Source: Mucilaginibacter flavidus (lineage in GTDB: Bacteria; Bacteroidota; Bacteroidia; Sphingobacteriales; Sphingobacteriaceae). From it: a DNA stretch of 64,000 bases. Both the position numbers and the translations under genes were made by a program. A model generated the notes under the pieces. The model was not told where the DNA came from and ran no database searches. It saw nothing but the letters and a program-made list of their open reading frames with translations. The stretch is from contig NZ_JAMXOE010000004.1 in assembly GCF_024055575.1 (NCBI RefSeq), positions 62,001 through 126,000 on the forward strand. Reading direction: 5' to 3'. Shown here one piece after another: positions 17,626 to 27,270 of this stretch. How positions within the stretch are numbered: position 1 is the stretch's first letter; each line of letters starts with the position of its first letter.

Positions 17626-18963
17626 GTGCAGTCCAACTCCCTCAACAAAAAGGTTTTCCTGGTAAAGTCGCTACTGATATTATTATTTATAGGCCTGGGC
17701 ACGCTGGCTCATAGCCAGGTAATCACCCCGGCAGATTCCCTCAAAGCAGATTCATTACGCGCCAAAACTTTAAAGGAACAAAGGCGCTCAGATAACCTGA
17801 ACAAACAATACGATTTTGGCGATTTAACCCGTAACATACTTCACCCCAAGAGAAAAGCAGATAGCCTGCACCATGGGTCGGGTATAACAATTGTACCAAA
17901 TATAGCAGCTAATCCTACCATCGGTGCCCAGCTCGGAATCAAGGCAGTTGCGGGACGCAGATTAGGTAACGACCCTAAAACGCTGTTGTCTGTCGCAGCA
18001 ACATCAGCCTCTATAACCAGCAAAGGGATAATTTATTTTTACGTAAACCATAACATCTTCACGCCGGGAAATAAATGGAATTTCCAGGGGAATTTTGTAA
18101 TTGCAAAAACTGTTAGCCCGGATTTTGGCCTGGGCATAGGCCGGCCTTATGATGGCGGAAGCGCAATCGACAAAATATTAGCTGATAACGCCCATAAAGG
18201 CTACGCAATTCATTCCTACTATCTCAACATCAGGGAAAAGGCTTACAAAGAAGTTGCAAAGAATCTTTTTCTAGGAGCTGGCTTGTCATTTGAAATACGG
18301 GGGAAAATAACCAATAAGGATACAGTTAATAATGCCACCCCTTCAAGTGTGTACAATAACGAGCATGGGTTTCCGCAAGATCATTATTCAGCAAACGGCT
18401 TTCTCTTTAACGTTGAGTACATCACCCGCGATAATCCGAACCGCGCCTACAGCGGCATTTATTTTGATGCCGGGATAAGGGTTAATCAAACGTGGATAGG
18501 TAGTACAAAAAATGCGATGCAGTTCACCACCGATTTCAGGAAATACTTCAGCCTGTCTGATTCCAGCCCCGAAACTGTACTTGCTTTCTGGAACTGGGGC
18601 TCATACCTGCTAAGCGGCAGCATACCATACCTTGAGTTGCCGGGTACAGCCCGGGATGGTACTTTCAGAAGCGGCAGGGGGTATACTTCGCAATATTTTA
18701 AAGGCACCCAGTTTAATGATACTGAAGCCGAATTTCGCTTCCCCATATTAGCCAATAAATTTATCAGCGGTGTTGTGTTCGGTAGTATGCAAACGGGTAA
18801 TGATGAACACGGCACCAAACTGTTCCAGGTATTTCAACCCGGTTACGGCGGCGGCTTACGCGTGCTGTTTAACAAAGCTACCCGCACCAACCTGGCGCTC
18901 GATTATGCCTTCGGTAAATTCGGCAATAAGGGTTTCTTTCTTAATTTGAACGAATCGTTTTAA
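17626..18963 (+). CDS. Omp85-superfamily (BamA/TamA-like) outer-membrane barrel
   Basis: The start is a GTG at 17626, giving a signal sequence (KSLLILLFIGLGTLAHSQ); no ATG gives a better N-terminus. The 445-residue product has no POTRA-like repeats, but a C-terminal half like the bacterial surface antigen (D15) barrel: YNVEYITRDNPNRAYSGIYFD-like strands, RTNLALDYAFGKFGNKGF and the final NLNESF ending in Phe. An early segment (DSLKADSLRAKTLKEQRR) is helical and charged. Such short Omp85 proteins are common in Bacteroidota; their cargo is unknown. It precedes a large AT-rich gap before the eCIS locus. Confidence 0.78.
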   Translation: MQSNSLNKKVFLVKSLLILLFIGLGTLAHSQVITPADSLKADSLRAKTLKEQRRSDNLNKQYDFGDLTRNILHPKRKADSLHHGSGITIVPNIAANPTIGAQLGIKAVAGRRLGNDPKTLLSVAATSASITSKGIIYFYVNHNIFTPGNKWNFQGNFVIAKTVSPDFGLGIGRPYDGGSAIDKILADNAHKGYAIHSYYLNIREKAYKEVAKNLFLGAGLSFEIRGKITNKDTVNNATPSSVYNNEHGFPQDHYSANGFLFNVEYITRDNPNRAYSGIYFDAGIRVNQTWIGSTKNAMQFTTDFRKYFSLSDSSPETVLAFWNWGSYLLSGSIPYLELPGTARDGTFRSGRGYTSQYFKGTQFNDTEAEFRFPILANKFISGVVFGSMQTGNDEHGTKLFQVFQPGYGGGLRVLFNKATRTNLALDYAFGKFGNKGFFLNLNESF

Positions 18964-19769
18964 AAGTAAAGAATCGCGTTAATTATCCAATAACTACGCG
19001 GTCAACCCACGGTTGATTAAAAAATACCGTAAAACGTTTATTCGTAGATTTTTGCCTGCGGTTTTTACGCTTGTTCTTTGCGTATTTTCCGCAATGCATT
19101 TCAGTGTTGTCCACATTCTTTTCAATTTAAGCATCTGCTAACTTTATCAAACCTAATAAGCGCCCTTTGCCAGCGGCGTACCTGTAATATTTAAACTATT
19201 CCACAAAATGCTTTATTAAATCGTTCCTGTGTGATTAACTAATAAGAAATAGTACGTTAGTTATTTTTATAAACTATTTTAACTTAAAAGACAATTTTGA
19301 TTAAGTAATAATATTATAACACTTTGTTAATAATGTAGTTATCACACTATGTTATATAATTTAATGCTTATAGCTAAATATTAATTTTTTTCATAAAAAT
19401 TTCATTTTCTTAAATATTAATTTTAATTTCAACTTATACTTAAACTTAGAAACCTTTGAAAACGATCATTACGCCTGCAACTTTTAACATCTATCGCACT
19501 TTGTTGCAGGCATCCAAGTAATCTTCTAAGTTGAGCAATTAACACCCGTTGTGCTGTAATCACATACGCCATATGTGACTGAGGAAGCGAAGCTTTATTC
19601 AGTATTCAGCACTCCGGTAACACCCGTTGCTGTAATCACATACGCCATATGTGACTGAGGACGCGAAGCTTTATGCCGTTTTCAGCCGCCGGGTTGTTTT
19701 ATCACCTTTTATTTTCTTAAATAATCTTCCTGCGGTCCATTATTTTTTACACATCAAATTTTAACAGAT
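18964..19769. other. AT-rich 806-bp gap upstream of the eCIS locus
   Basis: I find no credible gene here. From about 19200 to 19440 the sequence is strongly AT-rich with many TAAT and TTAA runs. From 19541 it holds the two-copy tandem repeat described separately. The last 90 bases before the sheath ATG have no clear TAnnTTTG element. The gap is much longer than others in the window and is the most likely control region of the eCIS operon. Confidence 0.5.
19541..19694. repeat. two-copy ~78-bp tandem repeat with internal inverted repeat
   Basis: Copy 1 (19541-19618) and copy 2 (from 19619) share a 56-58-base core: AACACCCGTTG, then CTGTAATCACATACGCCATATGTGACTGAGGA in two parts, then GCGAAGCTTTAT. 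Within the core, TCACATA-cgcca-TATGTGA is an inverted repeat. Differences are a 2-base insertion (TG) in copy 1 and a few substitutions; the tails (TTCAGC...CCGG) also resemble each other. The repeat lies 75-230 bases upstream of the eCIS sheath start, so it may be a regulator-binding array. Confidence 0.75.
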
Positions 19770-21380
19770 ATGCCAGTTCAAACTACTTATCCGGGGGTGT
19801 ACATCGAAGAAATACCGAGCGGGGTGCGCACCCTTACCGGTGTGGCCACTTCCATTACGGCTTTTATCGGCCGGGCCCTCAGCGGCCCCGTTAACGAGCC
19901 TACAATCGTAAACAGCTTCAGCGACTTTGAGCGAAGTTTCGGCGGATTGTGGATACCGAGCACTATGAGCTACGCCGTGCGCGACTTTTTCTCGAACGGC
20001 GGCAGTCAGGCCATCATCGTAAGGGTTTTCAACGAAACAGGAACCGACGATGGAATTGCTTCATTTGTATTGCAAACCAGTATTGCAAGCCCGGTTGACG
20101 GCCCTTTTACACTGGTGGCAACAAGCCCCGGTGCCTGGGCAAACAACCTGCTGGTAACTATCGATTACAATACGCAGGACCCTACCGCGCCACCAACATC
20201 GCCGGTATCGCCTACAGTAAACGATCCGTTTAACCTTACCATTTTTATGCAAAACAGCGATGGCAGCCAACCCACCATTAAGGAAAAATACCTGGGTGTG
20301 AGTATGAACGCTAACGATGTACTTTACCTGCCGAGGGTATTGCAGCAGCAGTCCGCACTTTTAAACGTCGAAAAGAACGGTTTGGGTAAATGGATTGTTG
20401 GAGGCAGGCCGGTTGCGGTGGATAAAAAAACTCCGCAACCAGGTAATGATGGTGACGTACTTACCTTCCAGGATTATGAAGGCGATGAAGGCGACAAGAC
20501 AGGAATGTATGCCCTAATAAAGGCCGATTTGTTTAACATATTATGTATACCACCAGCCGAACGCGGCAGGGATACCGCTGCAACCACTTATCAAAAAGCA
20601 ATGAAACTATGCGTTGATAAGAGGGCTATGCTGCTGGTTGACCCACCAATTGCCTGGGGCAGTTCGCCGGCAACAGCAACCGCCAATGCTTTGGCTGGTT
20701 TAAGCAGTTTAGGCCTCAGCGGTACTTACGCCCGCAATGCAGCTTTATACTTCCCATGTGTAATAGAAGCCGATCCGCTACGCAATAACCAAACCGACAC
20801 GTTTGTGCCTAGTGGTATTGTTGCAGGTATAATGTCGAGAACAGACAGCACCCGGGGTGTATGGAAATCGCCGGCAGGTATTGATGCCGCCTTAAATGGT
20901 GTGCAGGGCTTGCAGGTATCTCTTACCGATGCCGAAAATGGCCAGATGAACCCGCTCGGTATTAATAACCTGCGTACATTCCCACTGGCAGGCAGCGTGG
21001 TTTGGGGAGCGCGCACACTACGCGGCGCCGACCAGTTTGCCGATGACTACAAATACGTGGCCGTTAGGCGCACCGCTTTATTTTTAGAGGAGAGCCTTTA
21101 CCGCGGCACTCAATGGGTGGTTTTTGAACCTAATGACGAGGCGCTTTGGGCACAGATAAGGCTTAATATAGGCGCATTTATGCAAAACCTGTTCAGGCAG
21201 GGGGCCTTCCAGGGTACAACGCCAAAGCAGGCCTACCTGGTTAAATGCGACTCTGAAACTACTACCCAAAACGACATCAACAACGGTGTGGTAAATATAC
21301 TGGTTGGCTTTGCTCCGCTTAAGCCGGCTGAATTTGTAATCATTCAAATCCAGCAGCTTGCTGGGCAAATAGACGTTTAA
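19770..21380 (+). CDS. eCIS contractile sheath protein (Afp2-4/Pvc-type)
   Basis: This 536-residue protein opens with TYPGVYIEEIPSGVRTLTG and ITAFIGRALSGPVNEPT, the classic sheath N-terminus. It has the C-terminal domain blocks INNLRTFPLAGSVVWGARTL, YKYVAVRRTALFLEESLYRG and a final KPAEFVIIQIQQLAGQ strand, used for subunit interlocking. It forms the outer contractile layer of the injection particle. No secretion signal is present, consistent with cytoplasmic assembly. The gene is the first of a 23-kb run of same-strand genes, and the tube gene starts 17 bases later. Other eCIS loci often have two or three sheath genes in a row; here there is one in the cluster plus the orphan at 11062. Confidence 0.97.
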   Translation: MPVQTTYPGVYIEEIPSGVRTLTGVATSITAFIGRALSGPVNEPTIVNSFSDFERSFGGLWIPSTMSYAVRDFFSNGGSQAIIVRVFNETGTDDGIASFVLQTSIASPVDGPFTLVATSPGAWANNLLVTIDYNTQDPTAPPTSPVSPTVNDPFNLTIFMQNSDGSQPTIKEKYLGVSMNANDVLYLPRVLQQQSALLNVEKNGLGKWIVGGRPVAVDKKTPQPGNDGDVLTFQDYEGDEGDKTGMYALIKADLFNILCIPPAERGRDTAATTYQKAMKLCVDKRAMLLVDPPIAWGSSPATATANALAGLSSLGLSGTYARNAALYFPCVIEADPLRNNQTDTFVPSGIVAGIMSRTDSTRGVWKSPAGIDAALNGVQGLQVSLTDAENGQMNPLGINNLRTFPLAGSVVWGARTLRGADQFADDYKYVAVRRTALFLEESLYRGTQWVVFEPNDEALWAQIRLNIGAFMQNLFRQGAFQGTTPKQAYLVKCDSETTTQNDINNGVVNILVGFAPLKPAEFVIIQIQQLAGQIDV

Positions 21381-21397
21381 ACCTAATAAAAAAGACT

Positions 21398-21925
21398 ATG
21401 GCACAATTTACAGTAAACGCCCAGCGCTTCGATCCTTACAAAAATTTCAAGTTCCGCATTAAGTGGGATAACCAATACGTTGCAGGTGTAAGCAAAGTTG
21501 GCGGGCTAAAAAAAACAACCGAGGTTGTTAAACACCGCGAAGGCGGCGACCCGAGCAGCAGCCGCAAATCCCCGGGCCGCACCGAATATGACGCAATTAC
21601 GCTTGAACGTGGTGTAACACACGATGTTAATTTTGAGCAATGGGCCAATAAAGTGTGGAACTATGGTTCGGCACTTGGTTCGGAAGTATCTCTGAAAGAT
21701 TTCCGCAAGGAGGTACGGATCGAGATGTATAACGAAGCCGGCCAGCTGGCAATCGCCTACAATGTGCACCGCTGCTGGGTATCTGAATACCAGTCGCTGC
21801 CCGATTTGGATGCTAATGCTAATGCCGTGGCAATTCAACACATTAAATTGGAAAACGAAGGCTGGGAACGCGATACATCAGTCACCGAACCAAGTGAACC
21901 AAGCTATACCGATCCCGCAGCTTAA
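21398..21925 (+). CDS. eCIS inner tube protein (gp19/Afp1-like)
   Basis: The 175-residue protein matches the phage tail tube family (T4 gp19-like): RFDPYKNFKFRIKWDNQYVAGVSKVGG near the N-terminus, then VKHREGGDPSSSRKSPGR and AITLERGVTHD, and later FRKEVRIEMYNEAG and a strand ending YQSLPDLDANANAVAIQHIKLENEGW. These proteins stack as hexameric rings inside the sheath and form the channel that holds cargo. Only one such gene is seen in the cluster, whereas Afp and Pvc loci have two or three. It lies 17 bases after the sheath gene. Confidence 0.95.
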   Translation: MAQFTVNAQRFDPYKNFKFRIKWDNQYVAGVSKVGGLKKTTEVVKHREGGDPSSSRKSPGRTEYDAITLERGVTHDVNFEQWANKVWNYGSALGSEVSLKDFRKEVRIEMYNEAGQLAIAYNVHRCWVSEYQSLPDLDANANAVAIQHIKLENEGWERDTSVTEPSEPSYTDPAA

Positions 21926-21941
21926 TATCAACAGGTAAATA

Positions 21942-22679
21942 ATGCGTACCCTCAATTCCATCGAATTGCTCCGGGTTTGGGAGGATGGAATACATTTTAC
22001 ATTAACTGAACGGTCGCTGCAACTGCTGAGCATAGCCTGTGGTGTGCCCGACCTAAACCAGGTGGCCGACTGGAGCATAGGCGAACGCGATGCCCGGCTG
22101 CTGCAGCTACGTGAGTGGATGTTCGGCTCAAGATTGTTGAATAAAGCCAACTGCCCAAAATGCGGCGAATTGCTTGAGTGGACAACTGAACTGGAAGGCA
22201 TTAGGCTCCAGGTTCCGCAGCAGCAAACGCCTCTGCAAATTTTCGAGTTGGATGTAGAGGGCACGCATATTAGTTTCCGCCTGCCTAACAGTCATGATGT
22301 TTTCAGGGCTACCTCCGACCCGGCGTATTCGGCTGATCCTCAAAAACTGCTTGTCGAATGTATTATGGCAGCGAATAAAGGAGTTGAAGAAATCGCTGTA
22401 GACGAATTGCCCGAAAGCACCTGGGACGCGTTGGAACAACAGATGGAAAAACTGGACCCGCAAGCAGATATTCAAATGGCTTTGACCTGCCCTGCTTGTA
22501 TGCACGAGTGGGCGGCAAATTTTGATATCGCGGGGTACTTGTGGACCGAAATTGACAATTGGGCAAAGCATGTTATGCAGGAGGTTTATTTGCTGGCCAG
22601 ATCGTTCCATTGGTCGGAGCAGGATATATTGAAAATGAGCCCGCGGCGCAGGCAGCTTTATATTGAAATGATAAGCTAA
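21942..22679 (+). CDS. T4 gp51/PF12322-like baseplate hub chaperone
   Basis: The 245-residue protein contains a helical opening (SIELLRVWEDG), then RDARLLQLREWMFG followed by a zinc-knuckle-like CPKCGELLEW, and a second pair, CPACMHEW, near residue 185. The LREWMFG...CPKCGE pattern is what eCIS and phage proteins of the T4 baseplate hub assembly chaperone group show. Four cysteines in two CxxC pairs suggest a zinc ribbon. It probably helps assemble the hub and may not remain in the particle. It starts 16 bases after the tube gene and overlaps the next gene by one base (TAATG). Confidence 0.78.
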   Translation: MRTLNSIELLRVWEDGIHFTLTERSLQLLSIACGVPDLNQVADWSIGERDARLLQLREWMFGSRLLNKANCPKCGELLEWTTELEGIRLQVPQQQTPLQIFELDVEGTHISFRLPNSHDVFRATSDPAYSADPQKLLVECIMAANKGVEEIAVDELPESTWDALEQQMEKLDPQADIQMALTCPACMHEWAANFDIAGYLWTEIDNWAKHVMQEVYLLARSFHWSEQDILKMSPRRRQLYIEMIS

Positions 22680-23599
22680 TGAAAGGTTTTGCAAGTAATT
22701 TAATAAACAGGCACATGCATACGGAAACAAATATTGTTCCCCGTTTACGTGGCCGGTTTGAGGCAGAGCAAAACTCTTTTCATGAGGATTTTAACCCGGC
22801 GCCGGCAAATGCTATTGATACGTTTTCGGAGCGTGTTAATGCCGATGAAAATAAGGGGCCTGATGCGGACACCGAAACATCAACCTACCGCCCTGTGGCT
22901 AACACCACCCGGCGCGACAGCGGAATGAGACAGCAGCCCGATCCCGAACCAGAAGTACCTTCGCGGGTAACTTTTAGCGCTGCCAAAGCGGCATTTAGAA
23001 GGCCGGCTGCGTTTGAGGTTACCCCGGTTGCAGATAATGTTAAACCCGCTAACACGAACGCCAACAACCAGGAAAGCACAACTCTGAATGAACCGGGTTT
23101 ACCTGGCAAGCAACAAACCGCAATGCCTTATCAGCATAATTTCAACTCAAATTCTCCGGCTAATTCTGTAAAAAGTAGTGAAGGCAGCTTGATGTGGCCC
23201 GAGCCGGACGCTCCGGAAAACAGGAGGGAAACTGCTTCGTTTACAGGTAAAAGAAAAAACACCGCGGCCGCCGAAAATATTGGATTGGGCGATGGTGCAT
23301 CGAGCGTTCAAGTCAATAATCCTGTGCAACCGGCAATCGGTTTTAAAAGCCTGAACACCGGGGTGCAAAATAGTATCAATACTGTATCGCCCCCAAACCT
23401 AAGCAACGGCAATTTGCGCGATGGCGGCCAAAAGTCTTTCGGGCAAACGGCGCAGCCGGTTATAAAAGTAACTATCGGGCGTATAGAAGTTAAGGCAGTG
23501 CACCCGCAGGCCCCGGCTCCTGTTCAGCGCCGCGAGCCGCAAAAACCTATGCTTACGCTCGACGATTTTTTAAGTCAACATAAACGTAACGGACAATGA
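22679..23599 (+). CDS. linker-rich eCIS-associated protein of unknown function
   Basis: The 306-residue product is rich in Asn, Pro, Ala, Thr and Ser, with long stretches that look disordered (residues about 20-250). The only ordered-looking part is at the end: IKVTIGRIEVKAVHPQ, then a short PMLTLDDFLSQHKR helix. A terminal VTIGRIEVRA-like strand followed by a LSLDDYL-like helix is a recurrent feature, as I remember it, of poorly described proteins in eCIS loci. The gene overlaps both neighbours (1 and 4 bases), so it is translationally coupled to the chaperone and terminator genes. A scaffold or length-control role is possible but not shown. Confidence 0.65.
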   Translation: MKGFASNLINRHMHTETNIVPRLRGRFEAEQNSFHEDFNPAPANAIDTFSERVNADENKGPDADTETSTYRPVANTTRRDSGMRQQPDPEPEVPSRVTFSAAKAAFRRPAAFEVTPVADNVKPANTNANNQESTTLNEPGLPGKQQTAMPYQHNFNSNSPANSVKSSEGSLMWPEPDAPENRRETASFTGKRKNTAAAENIGLGDGASSVQVNNPVQPAIGFKSLNTGVQNSINTVSPPNLSNGNLRDGGQKSFGQTAQPVIKVTIGRIEVKAVHPQAPAPVQRREPQKPMLTLDDFLSQHKRNGQ

Positions 23600-24933
23600 G
23601 TTCAGCCCTGGCAATCGCATCGGTTACACAAGTCCTCAAGGATTTGTTAAACAATGGAATTATCGACCGTGATGTATCAGGCGCCACCGGCGTCGATGTG
23701 GCGGTAACTTCTTTCCCGCCCGACAGGGTGCCAACTTCGGGTACCGACGAAAAAAGCCAGTTGAACCTGTTTATGTACATGGTATCGCAAAACCAGGGTT
23801 GGCGCAACCAGAATTTTCCATCGATGAACGCAAACGGCGACCGGATAACCAATCCATATCTCGCGCTCGATTTGCATTACCTGCTATCGGCATACAGCCC
23901 GTTTGAGCTTCACCAGGAAATATTATTGGGTTATGCCATGCAATTACTGTTCGAAAACCCGGTGCTGCCACGCGAGGCCATACGTAAATCGCTTACATCG
24001 CCGGTCGGCGGTTTTACAGGGGGCACGCTGCCGCCAAATTTGCGGTCGCTATCCACCTCGGGCCTTGCCGACCAGCTGGAAATGATTAAAATAGTGCCCG
24101 AGGTATTAAACACCGAAGAGATTTCAAAACTGTGGACTGCGTTTCAGACAAATTACCGGCCTACTACGGCTTACCGGGTAACAGTTGTACTGATAGAGAG
24201 CGAAAAATCAACCAAAACAGCCTTGCCTGTTAAGCAACGCAACCTGTATGTTCAGCCATTTAAAACCCCCGTTATAAATGACATTCAGTCCCAATCGGCA
24301 CCTGGTCAGCCGGTTGTTGAGAATCAGAAGATATTGAAAGGCTATACCTTGATTATCGATGGTGAACAACTTGACGCAGATGTTGTACATATTAACATCG
24401 ACGACCTGGTAATTATTCCGAATAAAACTGACGTAACCGATACCAGGATATCATTCGTTTTGCCCGCCAATTTACCAGCAGGTATTCACGAAATAACAGT
24501 AAGCCATCCCGCATTAATGGGCTCGCCACCGGCACAGCACAAAGGTATTACTTCAGCTCCGGCGACATTTGCGCTTTGCCCGGTAATAACTGCATTGATT
24601 AGCATATCGGGTATCGTTCATAGTGGCGGCAGGTTATCGGCCGACCTTAAATTAAAAGTCAGCCCCATTGCCGACCCCGATCAAACTATATTTTTAATAT
24701 TGAATCAATATTTTCCGGGGGGCACCGGCAGCGCAACGGCTCTATCGTATAGTTTTAAAGCGCAGCTTATAGAACTGTCAAGCCCCCCAGTACCTACTGC
24801 CAGTATATTAGTGCACATTAGCGGGGTAGTGCCGGGTAAATACCTGGCGCGCATTCAAATTGATGGAGCCGAAAGCCCATTGCATACCGACGCAAACGGT
24901 AAATACAATACCCCGCTTATCACTTTAGTATAA
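23596..24933 (+). CDS. DUF4255 tail terminator protein (Pvc16/Afp16-like)
   Basis: The 445-residue protein begins MSSALAIASVTQVLKDLL and continues with the DUF4255 pattern VAVTSFPPDR, LNLFMYMVSQNQGWRNQN, LALDLHYLLSAY and ELHQEILLGYAMQLLFENPVL, ending that domain near residue 190. In Afp16/Pvc16 this domain caps tube and sheath and fixes particle length. Residues about 215-445 add two beta-sandwich domains (GYTLIIDGEQLDADVVHI and a final LARIQIDGAESPL), of Ig/IPT type, that the shorter homologues often lack. The gene overlaps the previous one by 4 bases and is followed by the ATPase, as in other eCIS loci. Confidence 0.93.
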   Translation: MSSALAIASVTQVLKDLLNNGIIDRDVSGATGVDVAVTSFPPDRVPTSGTDEKSQLNLFMYMVSQNQGWRNQNFPSMNANGDRITNPYLALDLHYLLSAYSPFELHQEILLGYAMQLLFENPVLPREAIRKSLTSPVGGFTGGTLPPNLRSLSTSGLADQLEMIKIVPEVLNTEEISKLWTAFQTNYRPTTAYRVTVVLIESEKSTKTALPVKQRNLYVQPFKTPVINDIQSQSAPGQPVVENQKILKGYTLIIDGEQLDADVVHINIDDLVIIPNKTDVTDTRISFVLPANLPAGIHEITVSHPALMGSPPAQHKGITSAPATFALCPVITALISISGIVHSGGRLSADLKLKVSPIADPDQTIFLILNQYFPGGTGSATALSYSFKAQLIELSSPPVPTASILVHISGVVPGKYLARIQIDGAESPLHTDANGKYNTPLITLV

Positions 24934-24955
24934 ACACCACGCCGCAAGGCAGACT

Positions 24956-26956
24956 ATGGCAATCAACAAATTGACAAACTGGAACGAGGCGAACCAACGC
25001 TACCTGATGGCATCATTAAAAATGGTGCAACAAGAGCTGGAGCGCGCGCTGCCGGATGGCGATGTGCGGAAAACGCCGGGAGCCGCGACAATAAATGTTG
25101 AACAGCAACTGTTGGAGGCGCGCGAAAACCTGCCAGCACCCGCAACACTCGATGTGCTTGCTGACACGCTAAACCTTTCATCGTTCGAGAAAAAAATAAT
25201 ATTAACCTGTGCCGGGGTTGAGCTTGACGGCGGCTTTGGCAAACTGGTTAACCGGTTGCAGGGTTCGGCATCAACCATGCTGCCTTCTTTCGGTATGGCG
25301 CTTTCGGTATTTCCTGACGCACATTGGAGCGCGCTGGCCCCGAATTCGCCGCTGCGTTATTGGCGGATAATTGAATTGATTGACTACAACAACGGGCAGA
25401 TGCTGACAAAAAATCACCTGAAGCTTGATGAAAATATATTGTTTTACCTAACCGGTGTATTGCAGCTTGATGAGCGCCTGCGCCGGATAGTTGAACCGCT
25501 TACTGATAAAACAGAATTGGTGCCATCGCACCTGGTGCTGGCCGGTAATATTATTGAAGCCTGCTCAAACCGTGCCGAATTTTCGCGGTTGCCGGTTATG
25601 CAGTTGGGCGGCGAAAATATTACTGACAAAGCAGCCATTGCCACCCACGTTTGTGACGTTTTAGGGCTTGATTTATATAGTATATCAGCTCACTCTATCC
25701 CGCACCAATCGCAGGAAATTGCCGAATGGGTACGGCTTTGGAACAGGCACGCTGCCCTGGCATCAGCTGCATTAATGGTTGATCTTTCGGCGATGGACGC
25801 TTTTGATAAGGAACGGGCTACCGCGATAAGCTGGCTGATTGAAAATGTTAGCGGGATGTTGTTTATAAACACATCACAATGGGCGCCAAAATTGATGCGC
25901 CCGGTAATGGTGTCGAATGTTAACAAACCATTCCCGGCCGAACAGCTGATGCTTTGGAAATTTAACCTCGGCAAGCCAGTTGAGCAGCCTGATTTGCAAC
26001 TGGAAAAACTTACATCACAATTTGACCTGAGTACAAAAACTATAAACCTTGCCGGTGCAGAGGCGAAGTTATTTACAGGCGAGCAAGCCGACGGAGATTT
26101 TACTGACAAACTATGGAAAACCTGCTGTAAACACACACGCCCGCAGGTGGACGAACTTGCACAGCGTATTGAATCATCGGCTGGTTGGGATGATATTGTA
26201 TTGCCAGCTGACCAAAAGGACATTTTACGGGAAGTAGCCGCACAGGTAAGTAACCGAAACAAGGTTTACGATGAATGGGGCTTTGCAACCAAGGGGCCGC
26301 GCGGGCTGGGTATCAGCGTACTTTTTACAGGTGAGAGCGGAACGGGGAAAACCCTCGCATCCGAAGTACTGGCAAATGCACTGAACCTTGATTTATTCAG
26401 GATTGATTTGAGCCAGGTGGTAAACAAATACATCGGCGAAACCGAAAAAAACCTTAAAAGGATATTTGATGCTGCCGAAGCTGGTGGCGCAGTGCTGCTG
26501 TTTGATGAGGCCGACGCTTTATTTGGCAAACGCAGCGAAGTCAAAGACAGCCACGACCGCTACGGCAATATTGAAGTAAGCTATCTACTGCAGCGGATGG
26601 AGGCATACCGGGGATTGGCAATACTGACTACCAATATGCGGTCATCAATGGATAAGGCATTTTTACGGAGGATCAGGTTTGTGGTGCAATTCCCGTTCCC
26701 CGATGCGGTCCAGCGGGCCGAAATATGGAAAAGGGTTTTCCCGGCAGGCACGCCAACCCGCGACCTCGATATCAGCAGATTATCAAGGCTAAATATCCCC
26801 GGCGGTAATATCCGCAATATAGCCATGAACGCAGCATTTATTGCGGCGCACGAGGGACGATCGGTGCAGATGTCGCACATATCGCGGGCTGCCCACAGCG
26901 AGTATACCAAGCTTGAGAAGCCATTAAATAATAACGAAATAGGCGCAATACGATGA
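24956..26956 (+). CDS. eCIS AAA+ ATPase (Afp15/Pvc15-like)
   Basis: The 666-residue protein has a large N-terminal region (residues 1-430) with a helical opening and a degenerate domain, then a single AAA+ module. Walker A is GESGTGKT at about residues 459-466, Walker B is VLLFDEADALFGKR at about 513-526, and sensor-1 is LAILTTNM. The arginine-finger region is FLRRIRFVVQFPFPD. Afp15-type ATPases are a standard eCIS component needed for assembly, presumably acting on sheath or cargo; ClpV of T6SS is a different, two-ring type. The stop codon overlaps the next start by 4 bases. Confidence 0.95.
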   Translation: MAINKLTNWNEANQRYLMASLKMVQQELERALPDGDVRKTPGAATINVEQQLLEARENLPAPATLDVLADTLNLSSFEKKIILTCAGVELDGGFGKLVNRLQGSASTMLPSFGMALSVFPDAHWSALAPNSPLRYWRIIELIDYNNGQMLTKNHLKLDENILFYLTGVLQLDERLRRIVEPLTDKTELVPSHLVLAGNIIEACSNRAEFSRLPVMQLGGENITDKAAIATHVCDVLGLDLYSISAHSIPHQSQEIAEWVRLWNRHAALASAALMVDLSAMDAFDKERATAISWLIENVSGMLFINTSQWAPKLMRPVMVSNVNKPFPAEQLMLWKFNLGKPVEQPDLQLEKLTSQFDLSTKTINLAGAEAKLFTGEQADGDFTDKLWKTCCKHTRPQVDELAQRIESSAGWDDIVLPADQKDILREVAAQVSNRNKVYDEWGFATKGPRGLGISVLFTGESGTGKTLASEVLANALNLDLFRIDLSQVVNKYIGETEKNLKRIFDAAEAGGAVLLFDEADALFGKRSEVKDSHDRYGNIEVSYLLQRMEAYRGLAILTTNMRSSMDKAFLRRIRFVVQFPFPDAVQRAEIWKRVFPAGTPTRDLDISRLSRLNIPGGNIRNIAMNAAFIAAHEGRSVQMSHISRAAHSEYTKLEKPLNNNEIGAIR

Positions 26957-27222
26957 ATAACGATATCGAACTGCATATTGAAGAATTGATACTACACGGA
27001 ATTGCCCCCGGCGATACCTTTCGCATAGGCCAGGCCGTGCAGGCAGAACTAACCCGTTTATTGCAAATGCATGGCCTGCCATCTTCTTTATCTGCTGAAG
27101 CCGAATTTGGCGAACTTTCAGTAGGCCAGTTTAATGTTGCAGAAAATGTAAGGCCAAACGCTGTCGGCAACCAAATAGCAGGCTCGGTATTTAAAGGATT
27201 GCAACGCACGCAAGTGGGATAA
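26953..27222 (+). CDS. small eCIS-associated protein
   Basis: The 89-residue product starts within the ATPase stop codon (ATGA overlap). It is acidic at first (MNNDIELHIEELILHGI) and continues APGDTFRIGQAVQAELTRLLQMHGLP, a pattern of two amphipathic helices, with a loose C-terminal tail. Similar short proteins with an IELHIEELVLHGF-like start occur after the ATPase in other eCIS loci, as I recall it. The role is unknown. The start choice is secure because of the overlap and the lack of an alternative. Confidence 0.7.
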   Translation: MNNDIELHIEELILHGIAPGDTFRIGQAVQAELTRLLQMHGLPSSLSAEAEFGELSVGQFNVAENVRPNAVGNQIAGSVFKGLQRTQVG

Positions 27223-27226
27223 AGAT

Positions 27227-27260
27227 TTAGAACCAAGAGCCAGGAATCAAGATAAAGAGG
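27227..27260. repeat. AATCAAGA-type dispersed repeat (copy B)
   Basis: The words TTAGAACCAAGAGCCAGGAATCAAGA, in two parts, resemble copies at 3779, 27949 and 30568. It fills the 48-base gap between the small protein gene and the tube-initiator gene. Confidence 0.6.
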
Positions 27261-27270
27261 TAAACGTTAT

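Noticed and set aside
19541..19694. CRISPR or attachment site
   Set aside because: Only two copies, no unique spacers of constant length, no cas genes, and no integrase near it.
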